The position numbers and the translations under genes were made by a program. Under the pieces are notes generated by a model. It was not told where the DNA came from. It saw nothing but the letters and a program-made list of their open reading frames with translations, and made no database searches. Of a stretch of 52,850 nucleotides of DNA, positions 7,665 to 17,020 are shown piece after piece; positions within the stretch are counted from its first letter, which is position 1, and each line of letters begins with the position of its first letter. The DNA comes from Rhodoferax sp. (GTDB lineage Bacteria > Pseudomonadota > Gammaproteobacteria > Burkholderiales > Burkholderiaceae_C): the NCBI RefSeq assembly GCF_025356155.1, contig NZ_JANXUQ010000290.1:1-52850 (forward strand), in the 5' to 3' direction.

Positions 7665-8609
7665 ATGCAAACCGCACGCGATGTCCTGACGCCAGACGCA
7701 CTGGCCATGTTGCAGGCCATAGCTGAGGCGGGCAGTTTCGCAGCAGCCGCCCGCTCCATGGGCATGGTGCCCAGCGCGCTGACCTACCGGGTACGCCAGA
7801 TTGAGGACGCGCTGGACGTGCTGCTATACGACCGCAGCGCACGCCAGGCCAAGCTTACGCGCGCCGGTGCCGAGCTGCTGCAAGAAGGCGCGCGCCTGTT
7901 GCAGGAGATAGATGCGGTGGCTAACCGGGTCAAACGCGTGGCCACGGGCTGGGAATCTCAGCTCACCATTGCACTGGACACGGTCATCTCTAAGGGCACA
8001 GTGATGGAACTGTGCGAAAGCTTCTTCAGCCTGAACCCACCGACCCGCATCAAGCTGCGTGACGAAGCCTTGAGCGGCACACTGGAAGCGCTTACCTCTG
8101 GTCAGGCCGATCTGGCTTTGGGCGTGGCGTTGGATGCGGCCAATATTGCGGGCATACAGAGCAAGCCATTGGGCAGCATGGAGTTTGTCTACGTGGTCGC
8201 GCCCCACCACCCCTTGGCCAACACCGCTGGGCCATTAAGCGATGCGCTGATCCAGCAGCACCGCGCCGTAGCAGTGGCTGACTCCATCCAACGCGGGGCT
8301 GGTGCGACCTTTGGCCTGCTCAGTGGGCAGGATGTTTTCACAGTCGGCACCATGCATGCCAAGCTGGACGCCCAGTTGCGCGGACTGGGCGGCGGCTACC
8401 TGCCGCTTTGCATGGCAGGTGCGTATATCGAAACCGGCCGCCTGGTCGTCAAGAAGACCGAACGCCCGCAACGCCAGGTATCGCTGAGCTTCGCATGGCG
8501 CGGTGCCACCGCATCCACCCAGGGCCGCGCCCTGCAGTGGTGGCTGCAGCAGATGGAAAGCCCCCTGACCCGCGCCGCCCTGCTCGAACAACACCGCGGA
8601 AATTCCTAG
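7665..8609 (+). CDS. LysR-family transcriptional regulator
   Basis: This 314-aa regulator has an N-terminal winged helix-turn-helix (LAMLQAIAEAGSFAAAARSM... VPSALTYRVRQIEDAL) and a periplasmic-binding-like effector domain. I prefer ATG 7665, with GAGG 6 nt upstream, over a TTG at 7653. It diverges from the pirin and flavodoxin-like genes and likely controls them, as linked LysR genes usually do. Effector unknown. Confidence 0.92.
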   Translation: MQTARDVLTPDALAMLQAIAEAGSFAAAARSMGMVPSALTYRVRQIEDALDVLLYDRSARQAKLTRAGAELLQEGARLLQEIDAVANRVKRVATGWESQLTIALDTVISKGTVMELCESFFSLNPPTRIKLRDEALSGTLEALTSGQADLALGVALDAANIAGIQSKPLGSMEFVYVVAPHHPLANTAGPLSDALIQQHRAVAVADSIQRGAGATFGLLSGQDVFTVGTMHAKLDAQLRGLGGGYLPLCMAGAYIETGRLVVKKTERPQRQVSLSFAWRGATASTQGRALQWWLQQMESPLTRAALLEQHRGNS

Positions 8610-8666
8610 CGGCGTGCCACACGCGTATAAACTGGCACAAACAACTCAACTCTTGGAGACAACCCC

Positions 8667-9710
8667 ATGACCGCTTCCAGACACATTGCCATCATTGGCG
8701 CCGGGATGGCCGCTGTCACCTGCGCACGCACCCTGGTGCAGGCGGGCCACCGGGTCACCGTGTTCGAGAAGAGCCACACCGTGGGCGGACGCATGGCCAC
8801 GCGCAATAGCGCCTTTGGCACCTTCGACACCGGCGCGCAATACTTCACGGTGCGCGACCCGCGCTTCATGCTGGCGATGCAAACCACACCCGCAGTCGGC
8901 AAACGCTGGAGCGCCAACACCGTGCAAGTGCTGGATGCCCATGGCCGCGTGGCCGCCGCTGGCCTGCCCGCGCGCGAACCGCATTGGGTGCCCAGCCCCG
9001 GCATGAGCGCCCTGGTGCGCCGCTGGGCACAACCGCTGGTGGCAAGTCAAAGCCTGGAGCTCAATACCCAGGTCAACCACATCGAACGCGACACGCTGAA
9101 CAAGGCGCAGTGGCAATTGCGCACCACCGGTGCGGGTGACAGTAGCCATGTCTACGGCGGCTTTGATGCGGTCGTGCTGGCCGTGCCCTCCCCCCAAGCC
9201 CAAGCCCTGCTGGGGAACACACCCAAGGCCGCCAGCCTGGCCAAGAAAATCAGCCGCGTCACCGTATCTCCCTGCTGGACGCTAATGCTGGCGTTTCCGC
9301 AGGCCATGCAGCCCGGCATGTCGGCGCTGGGGCCCCAGTGGAACGCAGCGCGCAGCACCCACCACCGCATCGCGTGGATGACACGCGAATCCAGCAAACC
9401 CGGCCGTGGCGCTGTTGAGCGCTGGACCGTGCAGGCCAGCGCCGCTTGGTCCCAAGAGCATTTGCACGACGACCCCAAACGCGTGCAGGCCAAGCTGACC
9501 AAGGCTTTTGCCGAGGTCACCGGCATTCGCGCCCAGGCCGCCCACGCCGACACCAAACGCTGGCTGTATGCCAAGACCGATCAGCCGCTGGGCCAATCCC
9601 ATCTGTGGGACGCCAAAACCGGTATTGGCCTGTGTGGTGACTGGTGCATTGGGCATCGCGTAGAAGATGCGTTTGTGTCGGGGCTGGAACTGGCGCTTTC
9701 CATCATTTGA
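8667..9710 (+). CDS. Renalase-like FAD-dependent amine/NAD(P) oxidoreductase
   Basis: The 347-aa protein begins with a dinucleotide-binding motif ([18 protein letters not shown]) and the GGRMATR motif typical of the amine-oxidase/renalase group. It ends with the FAD-contacting segment [23 protein letters not shown] ribosome-binding site precedes the start. The substrate is not identifiable. Its stop overlaps the likely TTG start of gluQ, suggesting co-translation. Confidence 0.85.
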   Translation: MTASRHIAIIGAGMAAVTCARTLVQAGHRVTVFEKSHTVGGRMATRNSAFGTFDTGAQYFTVRDPRFMLAMQTTPAVGKRWSANTVQVLDAHGRVAAAGLPAREPHWVPSPGMSALVRRWAQPLVASQSLELNTQVNHIERDTLNKAQWQLRTTGAGDSSHVYGGFDAVVLAVPSPQAQALLGNTPKAASLAKKISRVTVSPCWTLMLAFPQAMQPGMSALGPQWNAARSTHHRIAWMTRESSKPGRGAVERWTVQASAAWSQEHLHDDPKRVQAKLTKAFAEVTGIRAQAAHADTKRWLYAKTDQPLGQSHLWDAKTGIGLCGDWCIGHRVEDAFVSGLELALSII

Positions 9711-10726
9711 GTCCAGCGACGATTTATAGGGGCCGATTCGCCCCCTCCCCAACCGGCCCGCTGCACGCGGGCTCACTAGTGGCGGCGCTGGCCAGCTGGC
9801 TGGATGCGCGGGCCCACGGCGGCCAATGGCTGGTGCGCATTGAAGACGTTGACACGCCGCGCACGGTGGCAGGCGCCACCGACCGCATCGTGCAGCAGTT
9901 GAGCGACTGCAGACTCCTGTCCGATGAGGCCATAGTTCATCAGTCCACCCGTTCCGCGCTGTACCAGCAGGCTCTTGCGCAACTAATCGCCATCCATCGG
10001 GCCTATCCCTGCTGCTGCTCCCGCAAAGACATAGAGGCTGCCATCCAGGGCCAAGGCAAAACCCGACAGCGGCATGCAGAGCTGATCTACCCCGGAACCT
10101 GCCGCCAGGGCATGCGGCCTGCGACCGATCTCAGCGGCGTGCCCGACCCAACACCTGCAACCCATGCCTGGCGGCTTCTGACAGAACTGCTTAAGGGAAA
10201 TGAGCCGCTAGCCCTCGTAAAATATACGCATATCGCTATCAAAAACATAGCATTCTATAAAACGCACTGGATGGACAGACGAATGGGCGTGCAAGATCAG
10301 AACGTGGCCCAACAGGTCGGCGACTTTGTATTGAAACGCGCCGACGGCTGCTTTACCTACCAACTGGCCGTCGTGGTGGACGACGGCGCACAAGGCATCA
10401 CCCACATCGTGCGCGGCATGGACTTGGCAGACAACACGGCGCGCCAGGTGGTGTTGCAGGGCGCGCTGGGCCTGCCCACACCGAAGTACCTGCACACACC
10501 ACTGGTGCTGGGTGCGAATGGCGAAAAACTGTCCAAGCAAAACGGGGCGCAGGCACTGGATACGTCCAGCCCCGCCGCCGCTCTGGCCGCCTTGCAGCAA
10601 GCGGCCCGGGCACTGGGCTTGCCTGCCAGCGCGCACAACACCATGCCGCAAGCCTTGGCCGATTGGACAGCCGCCTGGCACAACGCCTATCTTGCAACCG
10701 CGGTCCGCATGGACCGCGACACGTAA
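9707..10726 (+). CDS. gluQ: Glutamyl-Q tRNA(Asp) synthetase, with repeat-derived insertion
   Basis: GluQ (YadB) attaches glutamate to the queuosine base of tRNA(Asp). The product has the class I HIGH-like signature [17 protein letters not shown] and RIEDVDTPR, a Cys-rich zinc-like cluster (CCCSRKD plus PGTCRQG), the [11 protein letters not shown]... YQLAVVVDD core and the KLSKQNGA (KMSKS-like) loop. The best start is TTG 9707, overlapping the previous stop, because homology begins right after it; the ribosome-binding site is poor. Residues about 166-182 are encoded by a dispersed repeat (10202-10252) and lengthen the protein (339 aa against about 300 usual). Its last 40 bp overlap the natB-like gene on the other strand. 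Confidence 0.9.
   Translation: MSPATIYRGRFAPSPTGPLHAGSLVAALASWLDARAHGGQWLVRIEDVDTPRTVAGATDRIVQQLSDCRLLSDEAIVHQSTRSALYQQALAQLIAIHRAYPCCCSRKDIEAAIQGQGKTRQRHAELIYPGTCRQGMRPATDLSGVPDPTPATHAWRLLTELLKGNEPLALVKYTHIAIKNIAFYKTHWMDRRMGVQDQNVAQQVGDFVLKRADGCFTYQLAVVVDDGAQGITHIVRGMDLADNTARQVVLQGALGLPTPKYLHTPLVLGANGEKLSKQNGAQALDTSSPAAALAALQQAARALGLPASAHNTMPQALADWTAAWHNAYLATAVRMDRDT
10202..10252 (+). repeat. Dispersed palindromic repeat, copy A (in-frame in gluQ)
   Basis: The copy begins GAGCCGCTAGCCCTCGT (10202-10218), continues through an AT-rich AATATACGCATAT stretch and ends with a GCTAT-CAAAAAC-ATAGC hairpin (10235-10251). The 15-nt core is identical in copy B inside trmB. It is stop-free in the gluQ frame. 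Its AT-rich centre contrasts with the surrounding gene. Confidence 0.8.
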
Positions 10727-11865
10727 ACCAGGCACACCACCGTCAACAAAGCGCCGACCAGCACGCCCGGCAACACGCGCGCCAGCGTCAGCGCCTCCCC
10801 CTTGAGCACCAGCATCATCAAGGTGTTCTGGGCCAGGCCCGGCACCCACAGGTACCAGGGCGCATCGCCGCCCGGGTTCAGCATGCTGACCATGGGCGCC
10901 AGCCCCACCAACGTGACCACCAGTGCACTACCGGCTTGGGCCTCCTTGAAGGTTTTGGAACGAATGGCCAGCGCCATCAACACCGCTCCCAAGCCCGCCG
11001 CCAGCGGCAATTGCAGCAGCAAGAAGGCCACGACCTCAAACCAGCCAAACTGGAACATGGCCTGCAGGCTGTCGCTGCGCAGCAACCACTGCGCCGGGAC
11101 AAAACTCAAATTGGCCAGTAGAGCCACTGCCATGCCCAGCAGCGCCACCGCGCCCCACTTACCCAGCACCAGTGCAAAGTGCTGTACCGGGTTCATCAGC
11201 AGGGGCTCCAGCGAGCCGCGCTCGCGCTCGCCCGCCGTACTGTCCAGCGCAGCCGTGAGCGCACCGTAGAGAACAGCCATGATGATGAACATGGGAATGA
11301 CGCCGGTCAGGCGGGCGGCGCGGGCCTGTGCACCAGCAAGATCGCGCTCTTGCACATCCACCGCTTGCAGCAAATCGGTGGACACGCCGCGCAACGCCAT
11401 GCTCATCGTCGCCCGCTCGCGGTTAAAGCCTTGCAACAGCCGCTGCAACGTCGGCACGCCGGCGCCGGCGCGCTGGTTGGCGCTGTCACTCACCACCTCG
11501 ACCGTAGGCCGCTCACCGGCGCGCAGCTCGGTCTCGAAGTCCTTTCCAATCACCATCACCGGGTCGAGCAGCGTTGTGGCGCGCAGCTTAGCCTCATAGT
11601 CCGCCGGTGCGGGTTTGAGCGAGTAGGTCTGGCGCTCCAGAAAGTTGCGCAGCGTTGGCGCGTACTCAATGCCCACCACCAATACCTCACGCTTCTCAGC
11701 CCGCTCTTCCAGCGACAAGATCAGGGAAGAGAGTGCCAGCAGCAACAGCGGCCCCATCAAAACGGCCGGAACCAACAGGCGCAACAGCGTCCGCCGGTCG
11801 CGCAGGGCGTCAAACACTTCCTTGGTGAAGACAATCCAGAAACTTTTGAACAGGCCTGTTTTCAT
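10687..11865 (-). CDS. ABC-2 type permease (NatB-like)
   Basis: This 392-aa membrane protein has one N-terminal helix (about 30-50), a long extracytoplasmic domain (about 55-185) and five or so C-terminal helices (from [19 protein letters not shown]). It contains the [15 protein letters not shown] motif typical of the NatB/YhaP group of ABC-2 exporters. Its ATG overlaps the stop of the ATPase gene by 4 nt (ATGA). It would pair with the ATPase to export an unknown substrate; in Bacillus NatAB exports Na+, but the family is broader. Confidence 0.88.
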   Translation of the reverse strand: MKTGLFKSFWIVFTKEVFDALRDRRTLLRLLVPAVLMGPLLLLALSSLILSLEERAEKREVLVVGIEYAPTLRNFLERQTYSLKPAPADYEAKLRATTLLDPVMVIGKDFETELRAGERPTVEVVSDSANQRAGAGVPTLQRLLQGFNRERATMSMALRGVSTDLLQAVDVQERDLAGAQARAARLTGVIPMFIIMAVLYGALTAALDSTAGERERGSLEPLLMNPVQHFALVLGKWGAVALLGMAVALLANLSFVPAQWLLRSDSLQAMFQFGWFEVVAFLLLQLPLAAGLGAVLMALAIRSKTFKEAQAGSALVVTLVGLAPMVSMLNPGGDAPWYLWVPGLAQNTLMMLVLKGEALTLARVLPGVLVGALLTVVCLVYVSRSMRTAVAR

Positions 11866-12653
11866 GCTGTCACCTCTGCTGCGGTGTGGGGAAACGCGAG
11901 CTTGACAAAGGCGTCTTCAAACCGTGTTTCTCCGGCCTGTTCCAGCAGCTCTTGCACGGTACCCTGGGCCACGCTGCGGCCCTGCGCGACCACCACCACG
12001 TGTTCGCACAACTGCTCCACTTCTTGCATGATGTGGGTCGAAAACACGATGCATTTGCCGCCGCCTGCGGGCGAGCGCAAATGCCGCAAGGCCTCACGCA
12101 ACGCACGCGTGGCCAGCACGTCAAGACCGTTGGTGGGCTCGTCCAGCACGATGTTGGCCGGGTCGTGCACCAGTGCGCGGGCCAAGGCAGTCTTCATGCG
12201 CTCGCCTTGGCTAAAGCCCTCGGCGCGCCGGTCCAGAATCGTGCCCATGTCTAACAGATGGGACAGCTCTTCTGCACGCGCACTGGCCGCGTCTGCCTCC
12301 ATGCCCTGCAGGCGGCCAAAGTAGATAATGTTTTCGCGTGCCGACAAGCGCGGGTATAGGCCGTGTGCATCCCCCAGAATGCCCATGCGCGCCAGGGCTG
12401 TGCGGGGCGCCTGGTCTACGGCAATACCGTCGACCGTGATGCTGCCGCTATCGGGCTTGAACAAGCCGCCCAGCATGCGCAGCGTGGTGGTTTTGCCCGC
12501 ACCATTCGCCCCCAGCAGGCCAGTGATACGGCCGCTGGCCGCGTGCATCGTGACACCCTGCACTGCATGCACTATTTGCTTGGTAGCCCGTCTGACCAAT
12601 GAACCGCCGCTACGGGCGATGAAATGTTTGCTGACGTTCTCAATCTGGATCAT
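11862..12653 (-). CDS. ABC transporter ATP-binding protein (NatA-like)
   Basis: This 263-aa ATPase starts MIQIENVSKHF. It has Walker A GANGAGKTT, Q-loop region, signature FSQGERMK, Walker B NIVLDEPTNGLD and switch His STHIM. The signature is FSQGE rather than LSGGQ, as is common in NatA-type ATPases. I start at 12653, not at the longer open frame, because the family N-terminus begins there and it overlaps the peptidase stop by 4 nt. It forms a three-gene operon with the peptidase upstream and the NatB-like permease downstream. Confidence 0.9.
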   Translation of the reverse strand: MIQIENVSKHFIARSGGSLVRRATKQIVHAVQGVTMHAASGRITGLLGANGAGKTTTLRMLGGLFKPDSGSITVDGIAVDQAPRTALARMGILGDAHGLYPRLSARENIIYFGRLQGMEADAASARAEELSHLLDMGTILDRRAEGFSQGERMKTALARALVHDPANIVLDEPTNGLDVLATRALREALRHLRSPAGGGKCIVFSTHIMQEVEQLCEHVVVVAQGRSVAQGTVQELLEQAGETRFEDAFVKLAFPHTAAEVTA

Positions 12654-14206
12654 GGTTTTTGCACTCCAGACGACAGGGGCGCCGCCGCGCCGGCCGCACC
12701 TGTCTGGGCGGGAACAAACACGCCGGGGCGGGGTATCTTGGTAGCGCACGCCGCGTCCTGCGGCAGTGCTGCGCTGTTTTTCTTGGCGTCTATGAAACGA
12801 AATAGCACTTCGGTCATGCAACCCACGCCGGCCACGCCGTGGCCCGCCTGCGGCACCACGATGTGCTGTACCAAAGACTTGTCTTGTGCACCCAGCGCCT
12901 GGGCAATACGCTCGCCATGGCGTGGTGGCGTTGCGGGGTCGGCCCCACCGCTCAGCACCAACACGGGTGAGTGGGTGGCAGGCACGGTGTAGAACTCGGG
13001 CGGCACAGCGCCCCTCGCCCAGTTCTTGCAAGCCTCTGTGTAGAAAGCGGCATCAGCACTGCCAAAGTCACCACCCGGCTTGTCAGCTGCAGCCGCCAGA
13101 CGCGGCACATCCTCCGCACACACCACCGAGAAATGCATGCCCATGGCTACGCGCATGCCTTTGCGGGTGGATACCGCGCTGCCCAGCCCCAACAAGCCCT
13201 CGAACCGCCCCTGACTGGCCGCCTGTATGGCGGCTGGCAAGGCGGCAGTCAACGTAGGCACATACAGCGGCATACGCACACTGCGTAGCAGAAGTTCGCG
13301 TGTCAGCGTGAAGCGCTCAGGCAAACCGGTTACCGGGTGGTTCACGCTGACCGCCCGTGGAAGACCTTGCAGCAAAGCCGCCCACTGTCGCCGCAATTGC
13401 GGGTACTGCAGAGCGCAAGCGGGCTCTTGCTCGCAAGCCAACAAGCTTGCATCCAGCGCGGACTGCCCGTCGGTAGAAAAGCTGGCGGGCAACACCATAT
13501 CGGGCGGCGCCACACCGTCCAGCACCGTGCGGCGCACTTTGTCGGGGAACTGGCGCAGGTATTCAAGCGCGGCGCGGGTGCCATAGGAGGCGCCGATCAG
13601 GTTCCACTGCGGCGCGCCCAGTTGCTGGCGCACGGCCTCAAAATCCTGCATGGCGATGGTCGTGGTGTAAAGGCGCAAATCGCCATGTGGTAGACGCATC
13701 AGCGCGGTACGACAAAGCTCCAGGCGGCGCGCTTGTGCGGAGGGGTCCAGCGCTTGCGCCACGGGCAGTTTGCTGTCGTCGTCACATTGCAGCGGAGCTG
13801 ATTTTCCCGTGCCACGCTGGTCGATAAACACCAAGTCCCGGCGGTAGTTCAAACGCGTGAGCCGTGGCAATACGGCCGAGGCCACGCCGATAGCGCTTTG
13901 CCCGGGGCCACCGGCCAGCAACAGCACCGGGTCGGGCTGCTTGTTGCGCGCCATGGCGGGAACAACCAGGTAGTGCACACCGATCTGCACGCCTTCGGGC
14001 TTAGCGGGGTCCACAGGGCGCTGGATGACGCCGCATTGCAGCTCATTGGGCAGGCCCTCAATGCGACACGCTTGCGTGCCGGGTGCGGTCGCTGGCGGAG
14101 CAGCCTGTGCCGACGCCACGTCAAACAAACATGCTATCGCGAAGCCCATAGTCAAGGTCACGCGGGCGCGTGTGAAGAAAAATCTGCGGTTGGGGTTTCG
14201 TGGCAT
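12650..14206 (-). CDS. Secreted alpha/beta-hydrolase, TAP-like peptidase family
   Basis: The 518-aa protein (start MPRNPNRRFFF) has a signal peptide with a basic N-region and a hydrophobic core ending near ASAQA. It is an alpha/beta hydrolase of the tripeptidyl-aminopeptidase (SCO7095/TAP) type. It shows an oxyanion loop (LLLAGGPGQS), DQRGTGKS, the nucleophile elbow GASYGTR, and a C-terminal TAP-like domain with Asp (LSGGADPATPP) and His (QAGHGVA). It probably trims peptides in the periplasm. It is the first gene of the operon with NatAB, joined by ATGA overlaps at both junctions, so its substrate and the exporter may be linked. Confidence 0.88.
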   Translation of the reverse strand: MPRNPNRRFFFTRARVTLTMGFAIACLFDVASAQAAPPATAPGTQACRIEGLPNELQCGVIQRPVDPAKPEGVQIGVHYLVVPAMARNKQPDPVLLLAGGPGQSAIGVASAVLPRLTRLNYRRDLVFIDQRGTGKSAPLQCDDDSKLPVAQALDPSAQARRLELCRTALMRLPHGDLRLYTTTIAMQDFEAVRQQLGAPQWNLIGASYGTRAALEYLRQFPDKVRRTVLDGVAPPDMVLPASFSTDGQSALDASLLACEQEPACALQYPQLRRQWAALLQGLPRAVSVNHPVTGLPERFTLTRELLLRSVRMPLYVPTLTAALPAAIQAASQGRFEGLLGLGSAVSTRKGMRVAMGMHFSVVCAEDVPRLAAAADKPGGDFGSADAAFYTEACKNWARGAVPPEFYTVPATHSPVLVLSGGADPATPPRHGERIAQALGAQDKSLVQHIVVPQAGHGVAGVGCMTEVLFRFIDAKKNSAALPQDAACATKIPRPGVFVPAQTGAAGAAAPLSSGVQKP

Positions 14207-14340
14207 GTCCGTCCTGCGGTGGCGTTTGCAAAAACACGCCATTATGTGGTGTGCCATACAGCACGCGGGCGGTCACGTCAGTTCATCAAAAAGAGAAGCC
14301 GGTCAAAAGCGCCACGGCGACCTTACCCACCACGCCAATG

Positions 14341-14470
14341 ATGGGAACCGCAACCGACCACAAAGTAACAAAACTCAAGTATGAGTTGGCCAAGACAAAA
14401 GCGGATCTAAGCGCAGACATCGCAAAACTGAGGGCAGACCTCACCGCGCAGACTGTGATGGAATACAGGC
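14341..14470 (+). pseudogene. Possible coiled-coil gene remnant before the kinase gene
   Basis: An open frame reading from ATG 14341 encodes a helical, Lys/Ala/Asp heptad-like run (KLKYELAKTKADLSADIAKL). It resembles the middle of small DUF1640-like coiled-coil proteins but has no membrane anchor and runs into the kinase gene in another frame. It could be a decayed fragment, or simply the kinase leader region. Confidence 0.2.
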
Positions 14471-16312
14471 ATGACCCTGTTTCACAAAGCGCTGACCGTT
14501 TTCACTGCCGCACAAAAGGGCAGCGATGCGCGCGTGGAACGCGACAAGGTAGACCTGCTGGTCAAGGGATTTCGGCTGGCGATCGCGTCCACCATTGTTG
14601 GCCCGGTGCTGACAGCATGGCTGTTTCAGGATTTTATTGGCCCCTGGTTTGCATGGGGCCCCGCAGCCGTCATCTACTTGCTGCACGGTGAGCGCTATTT
14701 TTTCCTGAAGCGCTTTGACATCGCCCGAAGGTCTGCCGACTTTGCACCCGCGCCGTGGCTCGACGGTGTCACTTGGCGGCTGGGCATCATGGGGGGGGTT
14801 TTAGCGCTTTGGAATATGCCAACCGTTGCGAGCGGAAACGGTACGGCCATGTTTTATTCGATCACATTGGCTGCGGTTATGTCAGCCGGTGCATTGACCC
14901 AATTTTGCGTCTACGCCCCTGCTCTATGGGCGTTGGTCACGCCTTTTCTCTTGGGCATCACTGTTCAACTCCTTGTACAGGGCTCGCACAGCACGTTGGT
15001 CAGCGCCGTCTTTTTAGGAGTGATGTGGATCACGCTGGTGATGGCTGCACAACGTTTCTCTGTCGTCATGCGCAGAGACCTGGAGCAACGCTACCGCAAT
15101 GCAGACCTGGTGGCCGAGTTGTCTGCACAAAAAAATGTAGCCGAGGCCGCCAGCCAAGCCAAGAGCCGCTTTCTGGCGGCCGCCAGCCACGACTTGCGGC
15201 AACCGGTGCACGCGGTGGCCTTGCTGGCTTGCGCATTGCAAGCCCATAACGCCGATGCTGCGCAGAGGGTACTGCTGGCGCGCCTGCAGGGTGGCGTGGA
15301 GCATTTCTCAGATGTAGTCGATGAGATTTTGGACATCGCACGCCTTGACTCCAATGTGGTGGCTGCCAACATGCAGGCGGTACCCCTTCAAGGCATCTTG
15401 GACCGCGCTGATGCCACTTACCGCGAGGTTGCAAACGCTAAAGGCATTGGGCTCTTGATTCGCCCGGCTGGCATAGAAAGAGCCATGGTGTATGCCGACT
15501 CTGCCTTGTTGTGGCGCGTTATCAGCAACCTGGTTGGCAACGCCGTACGTTACACACTAAGCGGCAATGTGCTGCTGGCCGTACGGCGTGAAGGTGCGCC
15601 CTCGCCTGGCGCAGTACAAGGACCACCACGTTGGAGAATTGAGGTACGTGACAGCGGACCCGGCATTGCACACGAACAACAGGGTCTGATTTTTGAGGAG
15701 TTTTTCCAGTTGCACAATCCGCAGCGCAGCAGCAAACAAGGGTTGGGCCTGGGTTTGGCGGTTGCCCGCCGCATGGCCAACATGATGGGGCTGGAGGTTA
15801 AGTTGCAGTCGCGAATGGGAGCGGGCTCGGTTTTCTCGGTGTCCTGCACTGCGGTGGACCCTACAGGCCACACCGTTAGGGTAGACGACGGCGCCCAGTC
15901 ACCCCCCCATGCGCGCCCCATCACGCAACTAAAAGTCATGGTCGTCGATGACGACGAGAGCTCGCGCGAGGCCATGGGCGCACTCTTGGGTTCCTGGGGA
16001 ATTCAGGCCGAATTGGCCAGCACCGGTGCAGCCGCAGTTGCCATCATCCAGGAAGACGGATGCATGCCCGACGTTTTGATGACCGACCACTGGCTGGCAG
16101 ACGGTGAAGACGCTTTCAGCGTGGCCGCAAAAGTAACCAATGCCAGGCAACTGGCGGACGCTCCTTTGCACGTGGCGGTATTCACCGGCGACATCAGCCT
16201 ATCGATTGAAACTGCCGTGTCCCAGAAAGGATGGCACTTTTCACCCAAGCCGGTGCGTCCCCTTGCGCTGCGCATGTGGCTAGAAACGCTGGTCGCCAGG
16301 GACCTCACATGA
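14471..16312 (+). CDS. Hybrid sensor histidine kinase/response regulator
   Basis: This 613-aa protein has an N-terminal membrane domain (about six helices, residues 35-200). A short coiled coil leads to a HisKA domain with phospho-accepting His240 (ASHDLRQPVH). The ATPase domain has N box NLVGNAVRYT, G1 DSGPGI and G2 GLGLGLAVARR. A C-terminal receiver domain (about 487-605) has acidic VDDDESS, phospho-Asp in LMTDHWLADG and Lys in FSPKPV. Its stop overlaps the LuxR-type regulator start by 4 nt. The signal is unknown. The SHDLRQP-type H box with a terminal receiver is a common betaproteobacterial architecture. Confidence 0.93.
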   Translation: MTLFHKALTVFTAAQKGSDARVERDKVDLLVKGFRLAIASTIVGPVLTAWLFQDFIGPWFAWGPAAVIYLLHGERYFFLKRFDIARRSADFAPAPWLDGVTWRLGIMGGVLALWNMPTVASGNGTAMFYSITLAAVMSAGALTQFCVYAPALWALVTPFLLGITVQLLVQGSHSTLVSAVFLGVMWITLVMAAQRFSVVMRRDLEQRYRNADLVAELSAQKNVAEAASQAKSRFLAAASHDLRQPVHAVALLACALQAHNADAAQRVLLARLQGGVEHFSDVVDEILDIARLDSNVVAANMQAVPLQGILDRADATYREVANAKGIGLLIRPAGIERAMVYADSALLWRVISNLVGNAVRYTLSGNVLLAVRREGAPSPGAVQGPPRWRIEVRDSGPGIAHEQQGLIFEEFFQLHNPQRSSKQGLGLGLAVARRMANMMGLEVKLQSRMGAGSVFSVSCTAVDPTGHTVRVDDGAQSPPHARPITQLKVMVVDDDESSREAMGALLGSWGIQAELASTGAAAVAIIQEDGCMPDVLMTDHWLADGEDAFSVAAKVTNARQLADAPLHVAVFTGDISLSIETAVSQKGWHFSPKPVRPLALRMWLETLVARDLT

Positions 16313-16980
16313 CCGTCACGCCAACCACCGCCAGAAGCAAGCTGCTGTTGGCAGACGACCATCCGCTGATACGCAGCGGCATGCGCGCACAACTCGAGCC
16401 CCTGGGCAATTTTGAGATCGAGGAAGCCTGGGACGCGCATTCGTTGGAATCCGCACTGTCCAAAGCGCAATCGCGTAAAAACCCCTTCGACCTTGCGTTG
16501 GTTGACGTCATGATGCCCGGCATGCAGGGTATCGAAAGCCTGGTGCATCTGTGCAGTCACTATGCGGACGTTGCATTTATTGTGGTGACCGGGCTGGATG
16601 TGCAAGCCATCATCAGGCGCTGCAGAAACCAGACCAATATTCGCGGCGTGATTGACAAGGGCCGGTCCACATCCGAGCTGCGCAGGCTGGTGGACCTGGC
16701 GATGATGGGAATTCCGATTTGGGCAGACGGCCAGGACATCCGTGCATCCGGGAGCTCGCTGTCCACGCCCGCACCCACTGGTAATTTGCAACCGGCTGCC
16801 CTGTCCGCACGCATGGATGAAGTCGCCAACTGTGTGGCGCGTGGCTTGAGCAATGCGCAGGTTGCCCACGAACTGGGGCTGACTGAAGGCACAGTAAAGG
16901 CCTACCTGAAAGACATCTTCAAGACGTTGGGCGTCAGCAACCGGACCCAGTTGTCCATCAAGATGCAGGAGCGCCGTTAG
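16309..16980 (+). CDS. Response regulator, receiver plus LuxR-type DNA-binding domain
   Basis: The 223-aa regulator starts at ATG 16309 (ATGA overlap with the kinase). The receiver domain has LLLADDHPLIRSG, phospho-Asp in LALVDVMMPGM and Lys in VIDKGRS. The C-terminal NarL/LuxR helix-turn-helix reads VARGLSNAQVAHELGLTEGT then VKAYLKDIFKTLGVSNRTQL. It is the obvious partner of the adjacent hybrid kinase. Confidence 0.93.
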   Translation: MTVTPTTARSKLLLADDHPLIRSGMRAQLEPLGNFEIEEAWDAHSLESALSKAQSRKNPFDLALVDVMMPGMQGIESLVHLCSHYADVAFIVVTGLDVQAIIRRCRNQTNIRGVIDKGRSTSELRRLVDLAMMGIPIWADGQDIRASGSSLSTPAPTGNLQPAALSARMDEVANCVARGLSNAQVAHELGLTEGTVKAYLKDIFKTLGVSNRTQLSIKMQERR

Positions 16981-17020
16981 ACGTTCTGGACGACGCGCGG
17001 TTGGTAGGCGAACGGCTTGT

